Assembly (NCBI GenBank): GCA_937934595.1
Contig: CALGZA010000041.1
Coordinates: 1-64,000 of the forward strand
Direction of reading: 5' to 3'
Source of the DNA: an uncultured Verrucomicrobiales bacterium
GTDB taxonomy: Bacteria; Verrucomicrobiota; Verrucomicrobiia; Verrucomicrobiales; Akkermansiaceae
Length of the DNA stretch: 64,000 nt
The notes beneath the pieces were generated by a model, which ran no database searches, was not told the origin of the DNA, and saw only the letters and a list, made by a program, of their open reading frames with translations. This document shows, piece after piece, positions 9,956 through 19,527 of the stretch (position 1 is the first letter of the stretch; each line of letters opens with the position of its first letter). The position numbers and the translations under genes are program-made.

Positions 9956-11839
9956 ATGCAACCCATCCGTAAAATCCTCAATAAAGCAACAAACGCACTC
10001 AAACTGTTCTTCACAGAAAACAGCATCCAAATCTTCCCCGCCAAAAGCGCCATCAAGAACTACAAAAAAAACGATATCAAATACGATATCAAAGCAGCAT
10101 TCAACGTCGCCCTCCTAGCTCTTCCACAAGGAATGGCATACGCCGCCATCGCAGACCTTCCCATCTACTACGGCATCATCAGCTCCATCATAGCATCCAT
10201 CATAGCCCCTCTATTCTCCAGCTCTCGCCACACCATCCTAGGCCCCACCAATGCCACCTCCCTCATGGTATTCACCTTCTTCGCATCCTCAGCCGCTTCC
10301 AGCATGGACAAAGACGCCATCTTCTACATGCCCCTTCTCGTATTCCTCGTCGGCATCATCTCAGTCATAGGCGCTCTCTTCAAAATCGCAGACCTCCTCC
10401 AGTTCGTCTCCCGCAGCGTATTAGTAGGATACATCACAGGCGCATCATTCCTCATCATGAACGGACAGTTTAAACACATCGTCGGCGTCGCTGAACCACT
10501 CAAACAAATCATCGAATCAAACAGAGACAACAACCAAGCAGTTAACTTCTTCACCAACTTCTTCGACCTCACAACACTCTGGGAACAATTCCAATGGCAA
10601 CCCATAATCATTGGCATCCTAACCCTAGCACTATACCTCTACCTCATGAGAAAGCTACCCATGCTTCCTAACTTCGCTCTCTGCCTTACCATATCATCCA
10701 TCATCGCTCTCACCCTCAAAACTACAACTGGCAACTTTAACCTAGAATGCTTCCAGTCATTCCAAATCGATAACTTCTCACCAGCTCTTCCAGAATTCAA
10801 ATTCAACGACATCGCTGCCCTCATCAGCGTCGCATTCGCCATCGCATTCCTCGCCTCACTAGAAAACACCGTCATGGGTAAATCCCTCGGAAGCAGAACC
10901 GGAGAAAGACCAGACGTCAACCAAGACATGTTCTCAGTAGGCATGGCTAACATCGCCTGCTCACTCCTCGCACCCATGCCAGCATCAGGCTCACTAACTC
11001 GATCAGCTCTAAACTTCGAATCAAACGCCAAATCCAGATTCTCATCCATCTACTCTGGTATCCTCTGCATCATCGGCTTCTACCTACTCCTAAAACTCCC
11101 ACTCGTAGAAAACATCCCTAAAGCCACTCTAGCAGCACTCGTCATCGGAATCGCCATATCACTCATCAAATGGAAAAACATCCGCATCTGCCTTCACTCC
11201 ACCAGAGATGATGCCATCGTCATCATCGTCACATTCGCTGCCACACTCATCACCAGACTAGACTCAGCCATCTTCATCGGAGTCGCCCTATCCATATCTC
11301 TATTCCTAAGAAAAGCATCACGCCCGCACCTCGTCGAATACGAAGTCAATGACGAAGGTAACTTCCGCGAACGTGACAACAAAAACGCTCGCCCTAACCC
11401 CGCCATATCCATCGTGCACGTCGAAGGTAACCTCTACTTCGGTGCCGCAGACCTCTTCAGAACTCAAGTACAACTCACAGCATCAGACCCCAACCTCAAA
11501 ATAATCATCCTACGCATGAAAAATGCTCGCCACCTAGACGCCACATCAGTAATGGCTCTAGATGACCTCATCAAACACATGCGTAAACAAGGCAGACACG
11601 TCATCATCTCAGGAGCCACCAGAAACGTCTACATCGTACTCAAACAATCAGGCGTTCTAGAAACCATCCTAGACGGCTGCGATAGATCTCAAGGTGAAAC
11701 CAACCTCTTCTTCTCATCACCAAGTAACCCAAACCTCTCCACCAGAGACGCCCTCATCAGAGCCCAAGAACTACTCGGAACCAAAAACGCAGACATCAAA
11801 ATATTCTTCGACGCTAACCAAAATAAAAAATCAAAATAG
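9956..11839 (+). CDS. SulP family anion transporter with STAS domain
   Basis: A 627-residue member of the SLC26/SulP family of sulfate, bicarbonate or other anion carriers. The transmembrane domain starts at about residue 45 with ALLALPQGMAYAAIADLP (the family motif near helix 1) and includes MPASGSLTRSALNFESNAKS. A C-terminal STAS domain spans about 480-590 (SIVHVEGNLYFGAADLF ... ARHLDATSVMALDDL). A charged linker of about 20 residues precedes STAS. Substrate cannot be assigned; no sulfate-assimilation or carbonic-anhydrase gene lies nearby. It converges with the DUF1704 gene, with 18 nt between stops. Confidence 0.9.
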   Translation: MQPIRKILNKATNALKLFFTENSIQIFPAKSAIKNYKKNDIKYDIKAAFNVALLALPQGMAYAAIADLPIYYGIISSIIASIIAPLFSSSRHTILGPTNATSLMVFTFFASSAASSMDKDAIFYMPLLVFLVGIISVIGALFKIADLLQFVSRSVLVGYITGASFLIMNGQFKHIVGVAEPLKQIIESNRDNNQAVNFFTNFFDLTTLWEQFQWQPIIIGILTLALYLYLMRKLPMLPNFALCLTISSIIALTLKTTTGNFNLECFQSFQIDNFSPALPEFKFNDIAALISVAFAIAFLASLENTVMGKSLGSRTGERPDVNQDMFSVGMANIACSLLAPMPASGSLTRSALNFESNAKSRFSSIYSGILCIIGFYLLLKLPLVENIPKATLAALVIGIAISLIKWKNIRICLHSTRDDAIVIIVTFAATLITRLDSAIFIGVALSISLFLRKASRPHLVEYEVNDEGNFRERDNKNARPNPAISIVHVEGNLYFGAADLFRTQVQLTASDPNLKIIILRMKNARHLDATSVMALDDLIKHMRKQGRHVIISGATRNVYIVLKQSGVLETILDGCDRSQGETNLFFSSPSNPNLSTRDALIRAQELLGTKNADIKIFFDANQNKKSK

Positions 11840-11857
11840 AGCAACTAAATACCCACA

Positions 11858-13864
11858 TCATTCCAATCCACTTATAATATAATCAAAAACCTCATTCTTC
11901 ACCCGCGCTGGATTCGCTAAACTCTTAGTCACATACCTCGGCGCATCAATGATATCACGATCTATCATCTCCATAATCACATCATAATACTCAACAGAAG
12001 TCTTACCCACCAGCAAAGGAACCAGACTCACACCAGATTTCCACATCTTCAACATATCCACAAAACCACACAAATATAAATAATCCTTTGTAAAACCTCC
12101 TCCTCTAAAAACCCGAGTAACAACAGTATAAGAATCAACCTCAGACAACCCATGCTCTCTCACTAAATAATGAAAACACTCAATAAAATCAGCTCCACAA
12201 CACATCATATCCGTTACAACAACGCGTAACGCTATCTTCCTTAACCTCGATAAAGTCATATTCCCACTCAAATACTCCGCCAATAAAGCAATTCCCTCCT
12301 GAGTCTTCGTATTCACCGGCAAACCTAAATAAAACAACTTTAACTTCTCAGCAACCGAGTTCTGAGTAGTAACCATATGCACACCTATCTCATGCTCGAT
12401 TAATGCATCCACCTCCTTATAAGTAAACTTAGCATCAGGACGTATCATAATCGTTTTCTTCGAATTCAATACCATTACCTGAGAAATCACCCTCTCACTC
12501 ATCTCAAGCTTACAGTCAATGCCATAATCCTTCAAGCCTACTCTAAATGCATCAATGGCATCAGCGATAGGCATCACAGGCATCCGCTTAGGCTCTGATG
12601 GCACACCAGGTAAATGCAAAACATACTGAGCATTCTGTAAATCCTTCTTACTAGGCCTACCAAAATAACGTAAAGAATTATAAAGAAACTTCCGTGTTCC
12701 AAGACTAGATAACAAGTCCACCTTATCAAAATGACTACTTATCACAGACTCATAAAGCGCCCTAATACTAACATCAGATATATCCTGAATCTTAATCGAA
12801 CCCAGCTGCTGCTTTAACTCAAAAGCATGCACCCTCATAGGAGAATACTTAAATCTAGGAACCTCAGTAAACTTACTACGGAAAAACCTCTTCTGCTCAG
12901 ACCTAGTATTAATAGGATTAACATAAGCCAAAAGCTCAAAACCCTTGAGCAACCTATACATCTTCCTATCTACAGAAAAAATAGCAGGATCATGCTTCTT
13001 ATCTAATAAATGAGACACACTCTTAGGATACGTATTCGTATTATCTGCACTAAAAAACTGTGCACTATTCAAAATCGCCTGCTTTAGACTATGCTGTACC
13101 TCAGTAATAACCTCCGGAAAATCTACACCCGTCAACTCATCACAATAAACCTTCTTAATCTCAGTCGCTAAAACCAACGTATCCGGAAAATGATCAGTTA
13201 TATACCTCAATACATAACCTCGACCACGAAATACATCATTCTCAGAAGTTACATTCTCAATGCCTGATAAACTTATCATACTAAGCTCAGATTTCCAATT
13301 CGCTATAACCGATGAAAACCGCTCTTTATCAACAAACTCTGTCCCTAAATTAAAAAGAGGAACACTCCTATTCCACCTCTGATAATTATAAGAATGCAGA
13401 TCATAGACTACGCTCCCCTTGAACAAATCATTAAGCTTACTCAACAAAACATAAACTACTTTAAAAAAGTTTGTATGCTTTCGTAAACTAACCTGCCGCT
13501 GCTTATTCGTAAGCTTCCGCCTCCACACCTTCTTACCCCATGCCACATCATAAATACACTCCTCAGGTGACCTATTAAGATCATACTCAAACCTAGAATC
13601 CAAAGCAGTTATAGTTATCGGAAGAGAATCTATAAATCTACCCGTATGCGGATCCTCCTCATACCACCTCTCATACTCATCTAAAAGCATATCGCCCTTT
13701 AAATCACTGCGCAATTTCCCTCCATCATGAATCGCCATACAGCAAAATGGCACATAACGACTTATTTTAATCACAAAAGAACCATCAGCAGACTCCGCCT
13801 CAAAAGTCTGCTCGCTCTTGATCAAACTCAATATCTCACTTATCTCAAGAGCTTGCATTATCAA
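11858..13864 (-). CDS. N-formylglutamate-amidohydrolase-like domain fused to DUF1704 (QEGLA/MATCAP-like) peptidase
   Basis: A 668-residue two-part protein. Residues about 25-270 resemble N-formylglutamate amidohydrolases: CMAIHDGG (His46), an acidic stretch at 60-72, ALDSRFEYDLNR (87-98) and VVYDLHSYN (152-160, His157), matching the zinc-site pattern of that family. Residues about 300-660 match DUF1704, annotated in bacteria as 'flavohemoglobin expression-modulating QEGLA motif protein', with the zincin motif HEIGVH (491-496) and TQEGIALLAEY (521-531). DUF1704 includes the animal tubulin tyrosine carboxypeptidase MATCAP. The start codon lies inside the upstream GshB-like gene (20-nt overlap), implying translational coupling. 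Predicted cytoplasmic, with no signal peptide. The two domains are more often separate neighbouring genes (recollection). Natural substrate unknown; removal of a terminal amino acid or an acyl-glutamate-like group is inferred. Confidence 0.75.
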   Translation of the reverse strand: MIMQALEISEILSLIKSEQTFEAESADGSFVIKISRYVPFCCMAIHDGGKLRSDLKGDMLLDEYERWYEEDPHTGRFIDSLPITITALDSRFEYDLNRSPEECIYDVAWGKKVWRRKLTNKQRQVSLRKHTNFFKVVYVLLSKLNDLFKGSVVYDLHSYNYQRWNRSVPLFNLGTEFVDKERFSSVIANWKSELSMISLSGIENVTSENDVFRGRGYVLRYITDHFPDTLVLATEIKKVYCDELTGVDFPEVITEVQHSLKQAILNSAQFFSADNTNTYPKSVSHLLDKKHDPAIFSVDRKMYRLLKGFELLAYVNPINTRSEQKRFFRSKFTEVPRFKYSPMRVHAFELKQQLGSIKIQDISDVSIRALYESVISSHFDKVDLLSSLGTRKFLYNSLRYFGRPSKKDLQNAQYVLHLPGVPSEPKRMPVMPIADAIDAFRVGLKDYGIDCKLEMSERVISQVMVLNSKKTIMIRPDAKFTYKEVDALIEHEIGVHMVTTQNSVAEKLKLFYLGLPVNTKTQEGIALLAEYLSGNMTLSRLRKIALRVVVTDMMCCGADFIECFHYLVREHGLSEVDSYTVVTRVFRGGGFTKDYLYLCGFVDMLKMWKSGVSLVPLLVGKTSVEYYDVIMEMIDRDIIDAPRYVTKSLANPARVKNEVFDYIISGLE

Positions 13865-14885
13865 TCAAAATTTCCGGCCTAAAATCCTCCTTCAACTCAT
13901 TCCGACTCTCCACAACCGCCTCCAAATAATCTACTATCTTACGCTGTAACTTCACTTTATTCAGTCGATTTATATCAGTTATAGTTCCAGGACTCATCAC
14001 ATTAACCTCAATCAACTTCCCGTTAATCAAATCTAATCCAGCATAATAAATCCCATCACGAACCAGCTTTTCACCAATTTTATGACATAGTATCTTGTCA
14101 TCCTTTGTTAACTTATACTTCTCTACTGATCCACCAGTAGATATATTAGATCGCACATCTCCCGAACAAGGACGCCGCCTTAATGCTCCAATAGGCTCCC
14201 CATTTAACATCAATACTCGCACATCACCCTCTTCAGCACCCTCTATATACTCTTGAAGAATAACATACTTAGATATATCCTTATCCCTATTAACATAAAA
14301 ATCTAACAAAGATCGGATATTAGCCATCGCGGACTTCTCAATCACTATAACGCCACTACCACCATACCCATCCAGTGGCTTCATGATCATCTTATCATTT
14401 TCAGACTCCTTAATTATCCTCAAAAGATACTCTATATTCTTTGAAACATGAGTCACCGGTATGAGCTCTCTGTTTGGATCATAATAAGCAGCCGTATAAA
14501 TTTTATTGTTAGACTTCCTCAGACCATCGATCGCATTAATCGTAAAAACATCATCTTTTATAGAATCCAAAAAATTCAACACTAACCCATCTAAAGGAGG
14601 ATTATCCCTCATAAAAATAACATCAAAATCCTTCAGTTCCTGCATTTCAACATCAAATACAGCATTATTATAAAAAGCAGACAGACTAGATGAAACCTTA
14701 TCCGTCACTACAAATTTCTTACACAGACTGAGTGTCAGACTATCCCTAATCGTGAGATTACTCGGATGAGTGATCGACACCTCATGCCCACGCCTCACTG
14801 ACTCATGAATAATTCTTAACGTCGAATCCTGTGCAGGATCCACTCGCTCCCATGGATACATGATGAAACATAACTTTATCTTCAT
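13845..14885 (-). CDS. GshB-like ATP-grasp ligase
   Basis: A 346-residue ATP-grasp enzyme resembling prokaryotic glutathione synthase. The N-terminal domain begins LCFIMYPWERVDPAQDST and contains IFMRDNPPLDGL (the counterpart of the MDPP motif of GshB). The ATP-grasp core shows MKPLDGYGGSGVIVIEK, VILQEYIEGAEEGDVRVL, GALRRRP, SNISTGGS and the metal-binding end LIEVNVMSPGTI. No gshA-type glutamate-cysteine ligase is nearby, and the gene overlaps the amidohydrolase/DUF1704 fusion. It therefore more likely joins an amino acid to a peptide or protein end than makes free glutathione (inference). True glutathione synthesis cannot be excluded. The minus-strand sequence before the ATG lacks a clear Shine-Dalgarno sequence. 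Confidence 0.8.
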   Translation of the reverse strand: MKIKLCFIMYPWERVDPAQDSTLRIIHESVRRGHEVSITHPSNLTIRDSLTLSLCKKFVVTDKVSSSLSAFYNNAVFDVEMQELKDFDVIFMRDNPPLDGLVLNFLDSIKDDVFTINAIDGLRKSNNKIYTAAYYDPNRELIPVTHVSKNIEYLLRIIKESENDKMIMKPLDGYGGSGVIVIEKSAMANIRSLLDFYVNRDKDISKYVILQEYIEGAEEGDVRVLMLNGEPIGALRRRPCSGDVRSNISTGGSVEKYKLTKDDKILCHKIGEKLVRDGIYYAGLDLINGKLIEVNVMSPGTITDINRLNKVKLQRKIVDYLEAVVESRNELKEDFRPEILIDNASS

Positions 14886-15081
14886 AATTCTTGTAAACTA
14901 TGCAGCTATCCATAATTACCTTTTACCACATTACGAAAGATGCTTTTAAAACTAATTAATATTTTAACAAAGTTACTGATACTTGATAAAAACCAAAACA
15001 CAATCCCAAAATAGAGCAACACATACCAATAAATGAGATTCTCAGGCACACACCCCAAGAATCACAATTTCATCAAAAAAA

Positions 15082-16749
15082 TTATATCACCTTCCTCATA
15101 CAATAGATCATAACCTCACAAGGCTTAAGCCTATCTAGCTCCATGCTCTCATACTCATAATCACCCATCCACCTGCGCGCATTCTTTGAGAACCATATAT
15201 CCACATTATGCATTGTCTCCGTTGGATGAAAATTAATAACCACCAAATAAGCCTGCCGGCTCTTCTTATCATATCGTAAAAAACCATACAACCAGTGCCC
15301 ACTCACATTCTCCCCAGCCAGCCGCCCATAATGGGGATTATCATTATTAAATGAATTCAAACCATACGTCTCACCTTCACGAAACGCTGGCTCCTGTAGC
15401 ACATTAAGCCACCTCCCATACCACTCCCTTAACTCACGCTGTTCATCACTAAGTCCTGAACCATCATAAGAATGGCCACTTACCCACTTCTGCAGCTCCG
15501 GAACAGCAGTATAATCAAATATACTCGTCCGCCCATCGTCTCCACTATAACCCTGAGAACCCAGCGCACGCTCACCCACTTCCTGCCCGTTATAGACCAA
15601 ACAGCCACCACAACCTATTCCAAACAAAAAACCACTTACAGGCATACCTATATTCGCTCCATGCCCACCCCAATGATGAGGCGATGCAATGCGCACCTCA
15701 TCATGATTCTCAACATAACGAGTCATACTATGAAGCCTCTCAGTATCAAAAATAAAATCATCAAGATCGTTGGCCCACTTACCTGACTCATACAACCCCT
15801 TAATCAGATCATAACTCTTGCTATCATACATCTCATTGAATCCCGCATCAATAAGCTCCTTAAAAACATCACTCCTCCTTGGCGTAACCCGCATTGGATC
15901 TGCAGGATATGCCTCTGCTAAAAAATAAACACCAGAATCACGCTCACGCGCCCTACCCACAGCCCACTTCCAAAACTCCGAAGGCACCATATGAGCCATA
16001 TCACAACGAAAACCATCTACCCCCATCTCCTGCCAATACGCCAGAACTAAATCCATCTCATCCCATGTAGCTGGCCGCTTATCACCACCAAAATCACTCA
16101 CTCCACTCGTGAAATCATAACCATAATTAAGCTTCACCGTCTCATACCACTCATTCACCGTCGGACTATGTGTAACTGCATTATTACCCGTTACTCGAGG
16201 AGGACCTTCAGAACTATAACGCCCACCAGGTAAATACAAAGGATGCGCTAAATCTAAATAGTAAAAATGATTCCCTTTATCACAAAATAAATTCACATCA
16301 TCATTCCTACCAAAATTCCTCTCAGGATAAACATCACTATCATAAGCCCTTGAAACATGGTTAGGTATAAAATCAATCAACACCTTTAAACCGACATCAT
16401 GACAACGCTGAACTAACTCTTTAAACTCATCCAGCCTATTATCTACACATACAGCCAAATCTGGTGACACATCATAATAATCTTTCACCGCATAAGGACT
16501 ACCCGCTAACCCTTTAAGTATCAAATCAGAATCTGCAGGCCTGTCAGGATAAGCAGTACCACTAGCATGCTCTAATACACCTGTCAGCCAGATTTGCGTG
16601 AAACCTAATTTCTTAATCTCAGCTAAAGCCTTCGTATTAATATCTACAAACTTGCCACAACCATTGCGCTCAATATCTCCACCATCAGTACAAGTAGTGT
16701 TCAGATTACCAAAATGCCTAACAAACAGCTGATAAGTCGTCGCCTTCAT
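15082..16749 (-). CDS. Glycoside hydrolase family 13 alpha-amylase-like enzyme
   Basis: A 555-residue cytoplasmic GH13 protein with no signal peptide. The four conserved regions are present: VLIDFIPNHVSR (123-134), GVDGFRCDMAH (243-253, nucleophile Asp250), FLAEAYP (276-282, acid/base Glu279) and RYVENHDEVR (344-353, transition-state stabiliser Asp350). The final 80 residues look like the usual C-terminal beta-sandwich. It should act on alpha-1,4-glucans or maltooligosaccharides inside the cell. No glycogen or maltose genes flank it. It precedes the GshB-like gene by 196 nt on the same strand. Confidence 0.88.
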   Translation of the reverse strand: MKATTYQLFVRHFGNLNTTCTDGGDIERNGCGKFVDINTKALAEIKKLGFTQIWLTGVLEHASGTAYPDRPADSDLILKGLAGSPYAVKDYYDVSPDLAVCVDNRLDEFKELVQRCHDVGLKVLIDFIPNHVSRAYDSDVYPERNFGRNDDVNLFCDKGNHFYYLDLAHPLYLPGGRYSSEGPPRVTGNNAVTHSPTVNEWYETVKLNYGYDFTSGVSDFGGDKRPATWDEMDLVLAYWQEMGVDGFRCDMAHMVPSEFWKWAVGRARERDSGVYFLAEAYPADPMRVTPRRSDVFKELIDAGFNEMYDSKSYDLIKGLYESGKWANDLDDFIFDTERLHSMTRYVENHDEVRIASPHHWGGHGANIGMPVSGFLFGIGCGGCLVYNGQEVGERALGSQGYSGDDGRTSIFDYTAVPELQKWVSGHSYDGSGLSDEQRELREWYGRWLNVLQEPAFREGETYGLNSFNNDNPHYGRLAGENVSGHWLYGFLRYDKKSRQAYLVVINFHPTETMHNVDIWFSKNARRWMGDYEYESMELDRLKPCEVMIYCMRKVI

Positions 16750-16961
16750 TACGCCACTAGTAGACCCTCCATCTCCTCACCATTAACAACACATGCACTT
16801 GACTGAATCCACGCAAATACAAATACACAATCAGTACACCTAGCCCACTGAATCTCACTAAAATAACTTGTATCTATTTTGATTGCTAACATTCTCACTA
16901 ATTATCCGATTTTAAATATCCTAAAAAAATTCCAGCGCCTAACCAAAGGCCTAATAACCAA

Positions 16962-18314
16962 CTACTCCACAGGCACCGCTTTAGGAGGCACTCGCCGTGG
17001 AACCTTATTTACCGGCAAATCATCTTCCACCAGTAATGCCCTGGGAGGCTTAACAGGTTTATATAGCTCCTTTTCTATAGCAGGATCAGAAAGCTCAAGC
17101 AGCTCAGGATTACTCTCTATAGCTACAGAATCATCTTCCACTAACAAAGCCTTAGGCGGCTTAACCACTCTAGCCCTTCTAACAGCCGGAACCTCACCCA
17201 ATTCCTCTTTGTTTGGATTCCTCAAAGGTCTTATAACCCTAGCCTTCCTAACTACCCTCGGCTTTTGCTTAATACCATTATCAGACGGTGCACTTTTACG
17301 CATCTTTATCTCCACGCGCCGGTTAATCGCCTGCGCCACTTTATCACCCCCAGCTACTACAGGCTGAGACTCTCCAAGTCCCCTCACATACAACCGATCC
17401 TCAGATACCTTCATCGACTTTATCAACCAATCCTTAACCGCATAAGCCCTCGCAAGAGATAATCTACTATTCGCCTCATCACTGCCAATCAAATCCGTAT
17501 GCCCCTCTATCCAACATTTCATAGTAGGATTCTTATCTATAATCAAAACAACCTTAAGCAAGCTACTCTTAGCACTCTCGCGTAAAGTCGCCTCATTAAA
17601 GTCAAATAACAGATCAGAACCTATCATCCCCTTAGCCTTCTCAAGCTCAGACTGAGAAAGATTCGTCATCTGTGCCAGAGGTGTAAAACCCTTTATCACT
17701 CCATCAGATGCATCACCACCAGCCCCTTTGGCCAACTCTGTATTAAAACGATCAGGATCAAACTCATCAGCCGCTTGTTTCCCAGGATCAATAGTTAATT
17801 GACCCACCTCAGGCTTCAAAAAATCATCAGTACTCCCTATATCTTCAATGCTTTCATTAAAATCAATACCAGACGTAAGATCCGCAGCGCTTGAATCCTT
17901 GCTCCCAGCCAGTGCCATTGCCTCAGTCGGTGCAGATATAGCCACATCATCCATGGTAGGAGAAAAATCAATCTCCATCTTATCAATAGAATCATCTTCT
18001 ATCTCCAACTCCTTAACCAAGCTTTCCACAGCCTCAACAGGATCCGCTAACGCTTCGCTCTCAACCTCACTAGGAACCTCTATATATTCCTTATCCGCCA
18101 CACTCCTCACAACAACACTCCGTGTAACTAACTCCTCAGATCCTTTAGAACTTAAAAAAATTGGAATCTTCTGCATAGCTAACAAAACTATCAAATGACA
18201 AGCTATAGCCAGAATTACAGCTACAAAAATCCAGCGAGACACACCACCCTGACGGGACACCTGTCTACCTGCACCATATCGCACACTCTTCCAGTTATAA
18301 CTATTATCTAACAT
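16962..18314 (-). CDS. Membrane-anchored protein with OmpA peptidoglycan-binding domain and repeat tail
   Basis: A 450-residue protein. Residues about 28-48 form one membrane helix after a basic cytoplasmic stretch, so the rest should be periplasmic and tethered to the inner membrane. Residues 50-210 are acidic and probably disordered. Residues 232-338 are an OmpA-type domain: SDLLFDFNEATLRESAK, then WIEGHTDLIGSDEANSRLSL with the Asp and Arg that bind diaminopimelate, ending NRRVEIKM. The tail (350-450) is basic and Pro-rich with repeats VKPPKALLVEDD (384-395), VKPPRALLVEDD (421-432) and a shorter VPPKAVPVE at the end. The order fits a MotB-like or TonB-like cell-wall link rather than a porin. 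It lies about 500 nt downstream of the pilus/secretion cluster. Confidence 0.8.
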   Translation of the reverse strand: MLDNSYNWKSVRYGAGRQVSRQGGVSRWIFVAVILAIACHLIVLLAMQKIPIFLSSKGSEELVTRSVVVRSVADKEYIEVPSEVESEALADPVEAVESLVKELEIEDDSIDKMEIDFSPTMDDVAISAPTEAMALAGSKDSSAADLTSGIDFNESIEDIGSTDDFLKPEVGQLTIDPGKQAADEFDPDRFNTELAKGAGGDASDGVIKGFTPLAQMTNLSQSELEKAKGMIGSDLLFDFNEATLRESAKSSLLKVVLIIDKNPTMKCWIEGHTDLIGSDEANSRLSLARAYAVKDWLIKSMKVSEDRLYVRGLGESQPVVAGGDKVAQAINRRVEIKMRKSAPSDNGIKQKPRVVRKARVIRPLRNPNKEELGEVPAVRRARVVKPPKALLVEDDSVAIESNPELLELSDPAIEKELYKPVKPPRALLVEDDLPVNKVPRRVPPKAVPVE

Positions 18315-18812
18315 AAGCTAAAATGAGTCACAAAACACATTACATACGCAACTCACTAATATTGTAGCTTAAAAAAATAGAGATTCAACCATATAAACCA
18401 TGAAAATAGATACACTTATATGACCTACTCACCAAAAAAACACCCCCCGCATAGCCTCAACTATCTTTGATTCTCTCCAAAACACCATCAAATCACCAAT
18501 ATTCAGACAATCTAATTTCAATCAACCTACCATACCTCCAACTAATAACATATGAAAAATAATTAAGGTTAAAATAACAAATCAAGACAGCAAAAAAATA
18601 AACCAGAAGAAAGACGTGTAACGGACTAAATAACTCCTCTATTGCAACACTAATTTAACTTTACCAGCATACCAAAAAAATCAGCACTACTAAAAAAATA
18701 ACTACATCCATATTGCCAAAAACAATAAAACAGATCTAGATAAAAGATGTACTGACCTTCAAAGTAGTTTAGTAAAACCTAAATTACGCCCACCACATAC
18801 AAAGTAATACAC
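18315..18812. other. 498-nt intergenic region
   Basis: AT-rich sequence between the OmpA-domain gene and the pseudopilin gene, both transcribed leftward. It should hold the promoter of the OmpA-domain gene at its left end. I find no convincing reading frame, RNA gene or hairpin followed by a T-run. A 6-bp inverted repeat (TAATAC ... GTATTA) overlaps the 3' end of the pseudopilin gene but has no T-run. Confidence 0.5.
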
Positions 18813-19436
18813 TTACTTAAGTATTATATTATCCTTAGAAGCTGCGTCATTACCACCACTATTACCAAAATCTCTATCTGGACCTGCAGAAACAATATCA
18901 AACCCATCATCACTAGTATGATAAGTTCCGCTATAAACACCACCATTATTCTGGTAAGTATAGCGTAGCGGAGTGCCCCAAGAATCAACAATAAGCCACT
19001 TACCATTCACTTCAGCTATATAAGATTCTTTACCCGCACTAGAAACTACCAATTTAGGCAATTTGCTCCTAACTCCTTCATCAGTAGCAATAGATCCATC
19101 CCCATCAAAATCTCCTGTTATATAGTGTATCAGTGCCTCAGTGCTAGTATCTCCTCCATCCCCTTCTGGATAGATTGCACCATCAGGTAATCCCATCTCT
19201 TTCATCTGTGCTGCTGATATATCTGAAGCCCTTGCCTCCATTGCTGATGCTACATCCCTTATAATAAGCTCAGTCTTATCTTCGTTAGCCCTCCCTGTTA
19301 TCAAGAAAAACACACCGTAACTTATCCCTGCCATAGTAGTAATAATCCCCATTACTACTATTAACTCAATAAGCGTGAATCCTCTCTTTCCCCTGTTAGG
19401 GAAATTACCTACTTCCAGATTTGATGAAATTTTCAT
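18813..19436 (-). CDS. Type II secretion/type IV pilus major-pseudopilin-like protein
   Basis: A 207-residue protein with a type III signal peptide: basic leader, cleavage after Gly19, mature N-terminus FTLIELIVVMGI with Glu at position +5, and a hydrophobic helix to about residue 47. The C-terminal half contains WLIVDSWGTPLRYTYQN and SDDGFDIVSAGPDRDFGN, which match the GspG globular domain. Unusually, residues 109-120 (DFDGDGSIATDE) spell a complete EF-hand calcium loop with Asp at 1, 3 and 5, Gly at 6, Ile at 8 and Glu at 12. It follows the GspF gene by 91 nt and should be matured by a PilD peptidase not present here. Confidence 0.87.
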   Translation of the reverse strand: MKISSNLEVGNFPNRGKRGFTLIELIVVMGIITTMAGISYGVFFLITGRANEDKTELIIRDVASAMEARASDISAAQMKEMGLPDGAIYPEGDGGDTSTEALIHYITGDFDGDGSIATDEGVRSKLPKLVVSSAGKESYIAEVNGKWLIVDSWGTPLRYTYQNNGGVYSGTYHTSDDGFDIVSAGPDRDFGNSGGNDAASKDNIILK

Positions 19437-19527
19437 AATTTATAAGATACATTATAATTAAACTGACTAATAGATAATAACTTACTACATAAGTTAAAAA
19501 ATAGCCAATGATATTTTCTGCTGCTAA

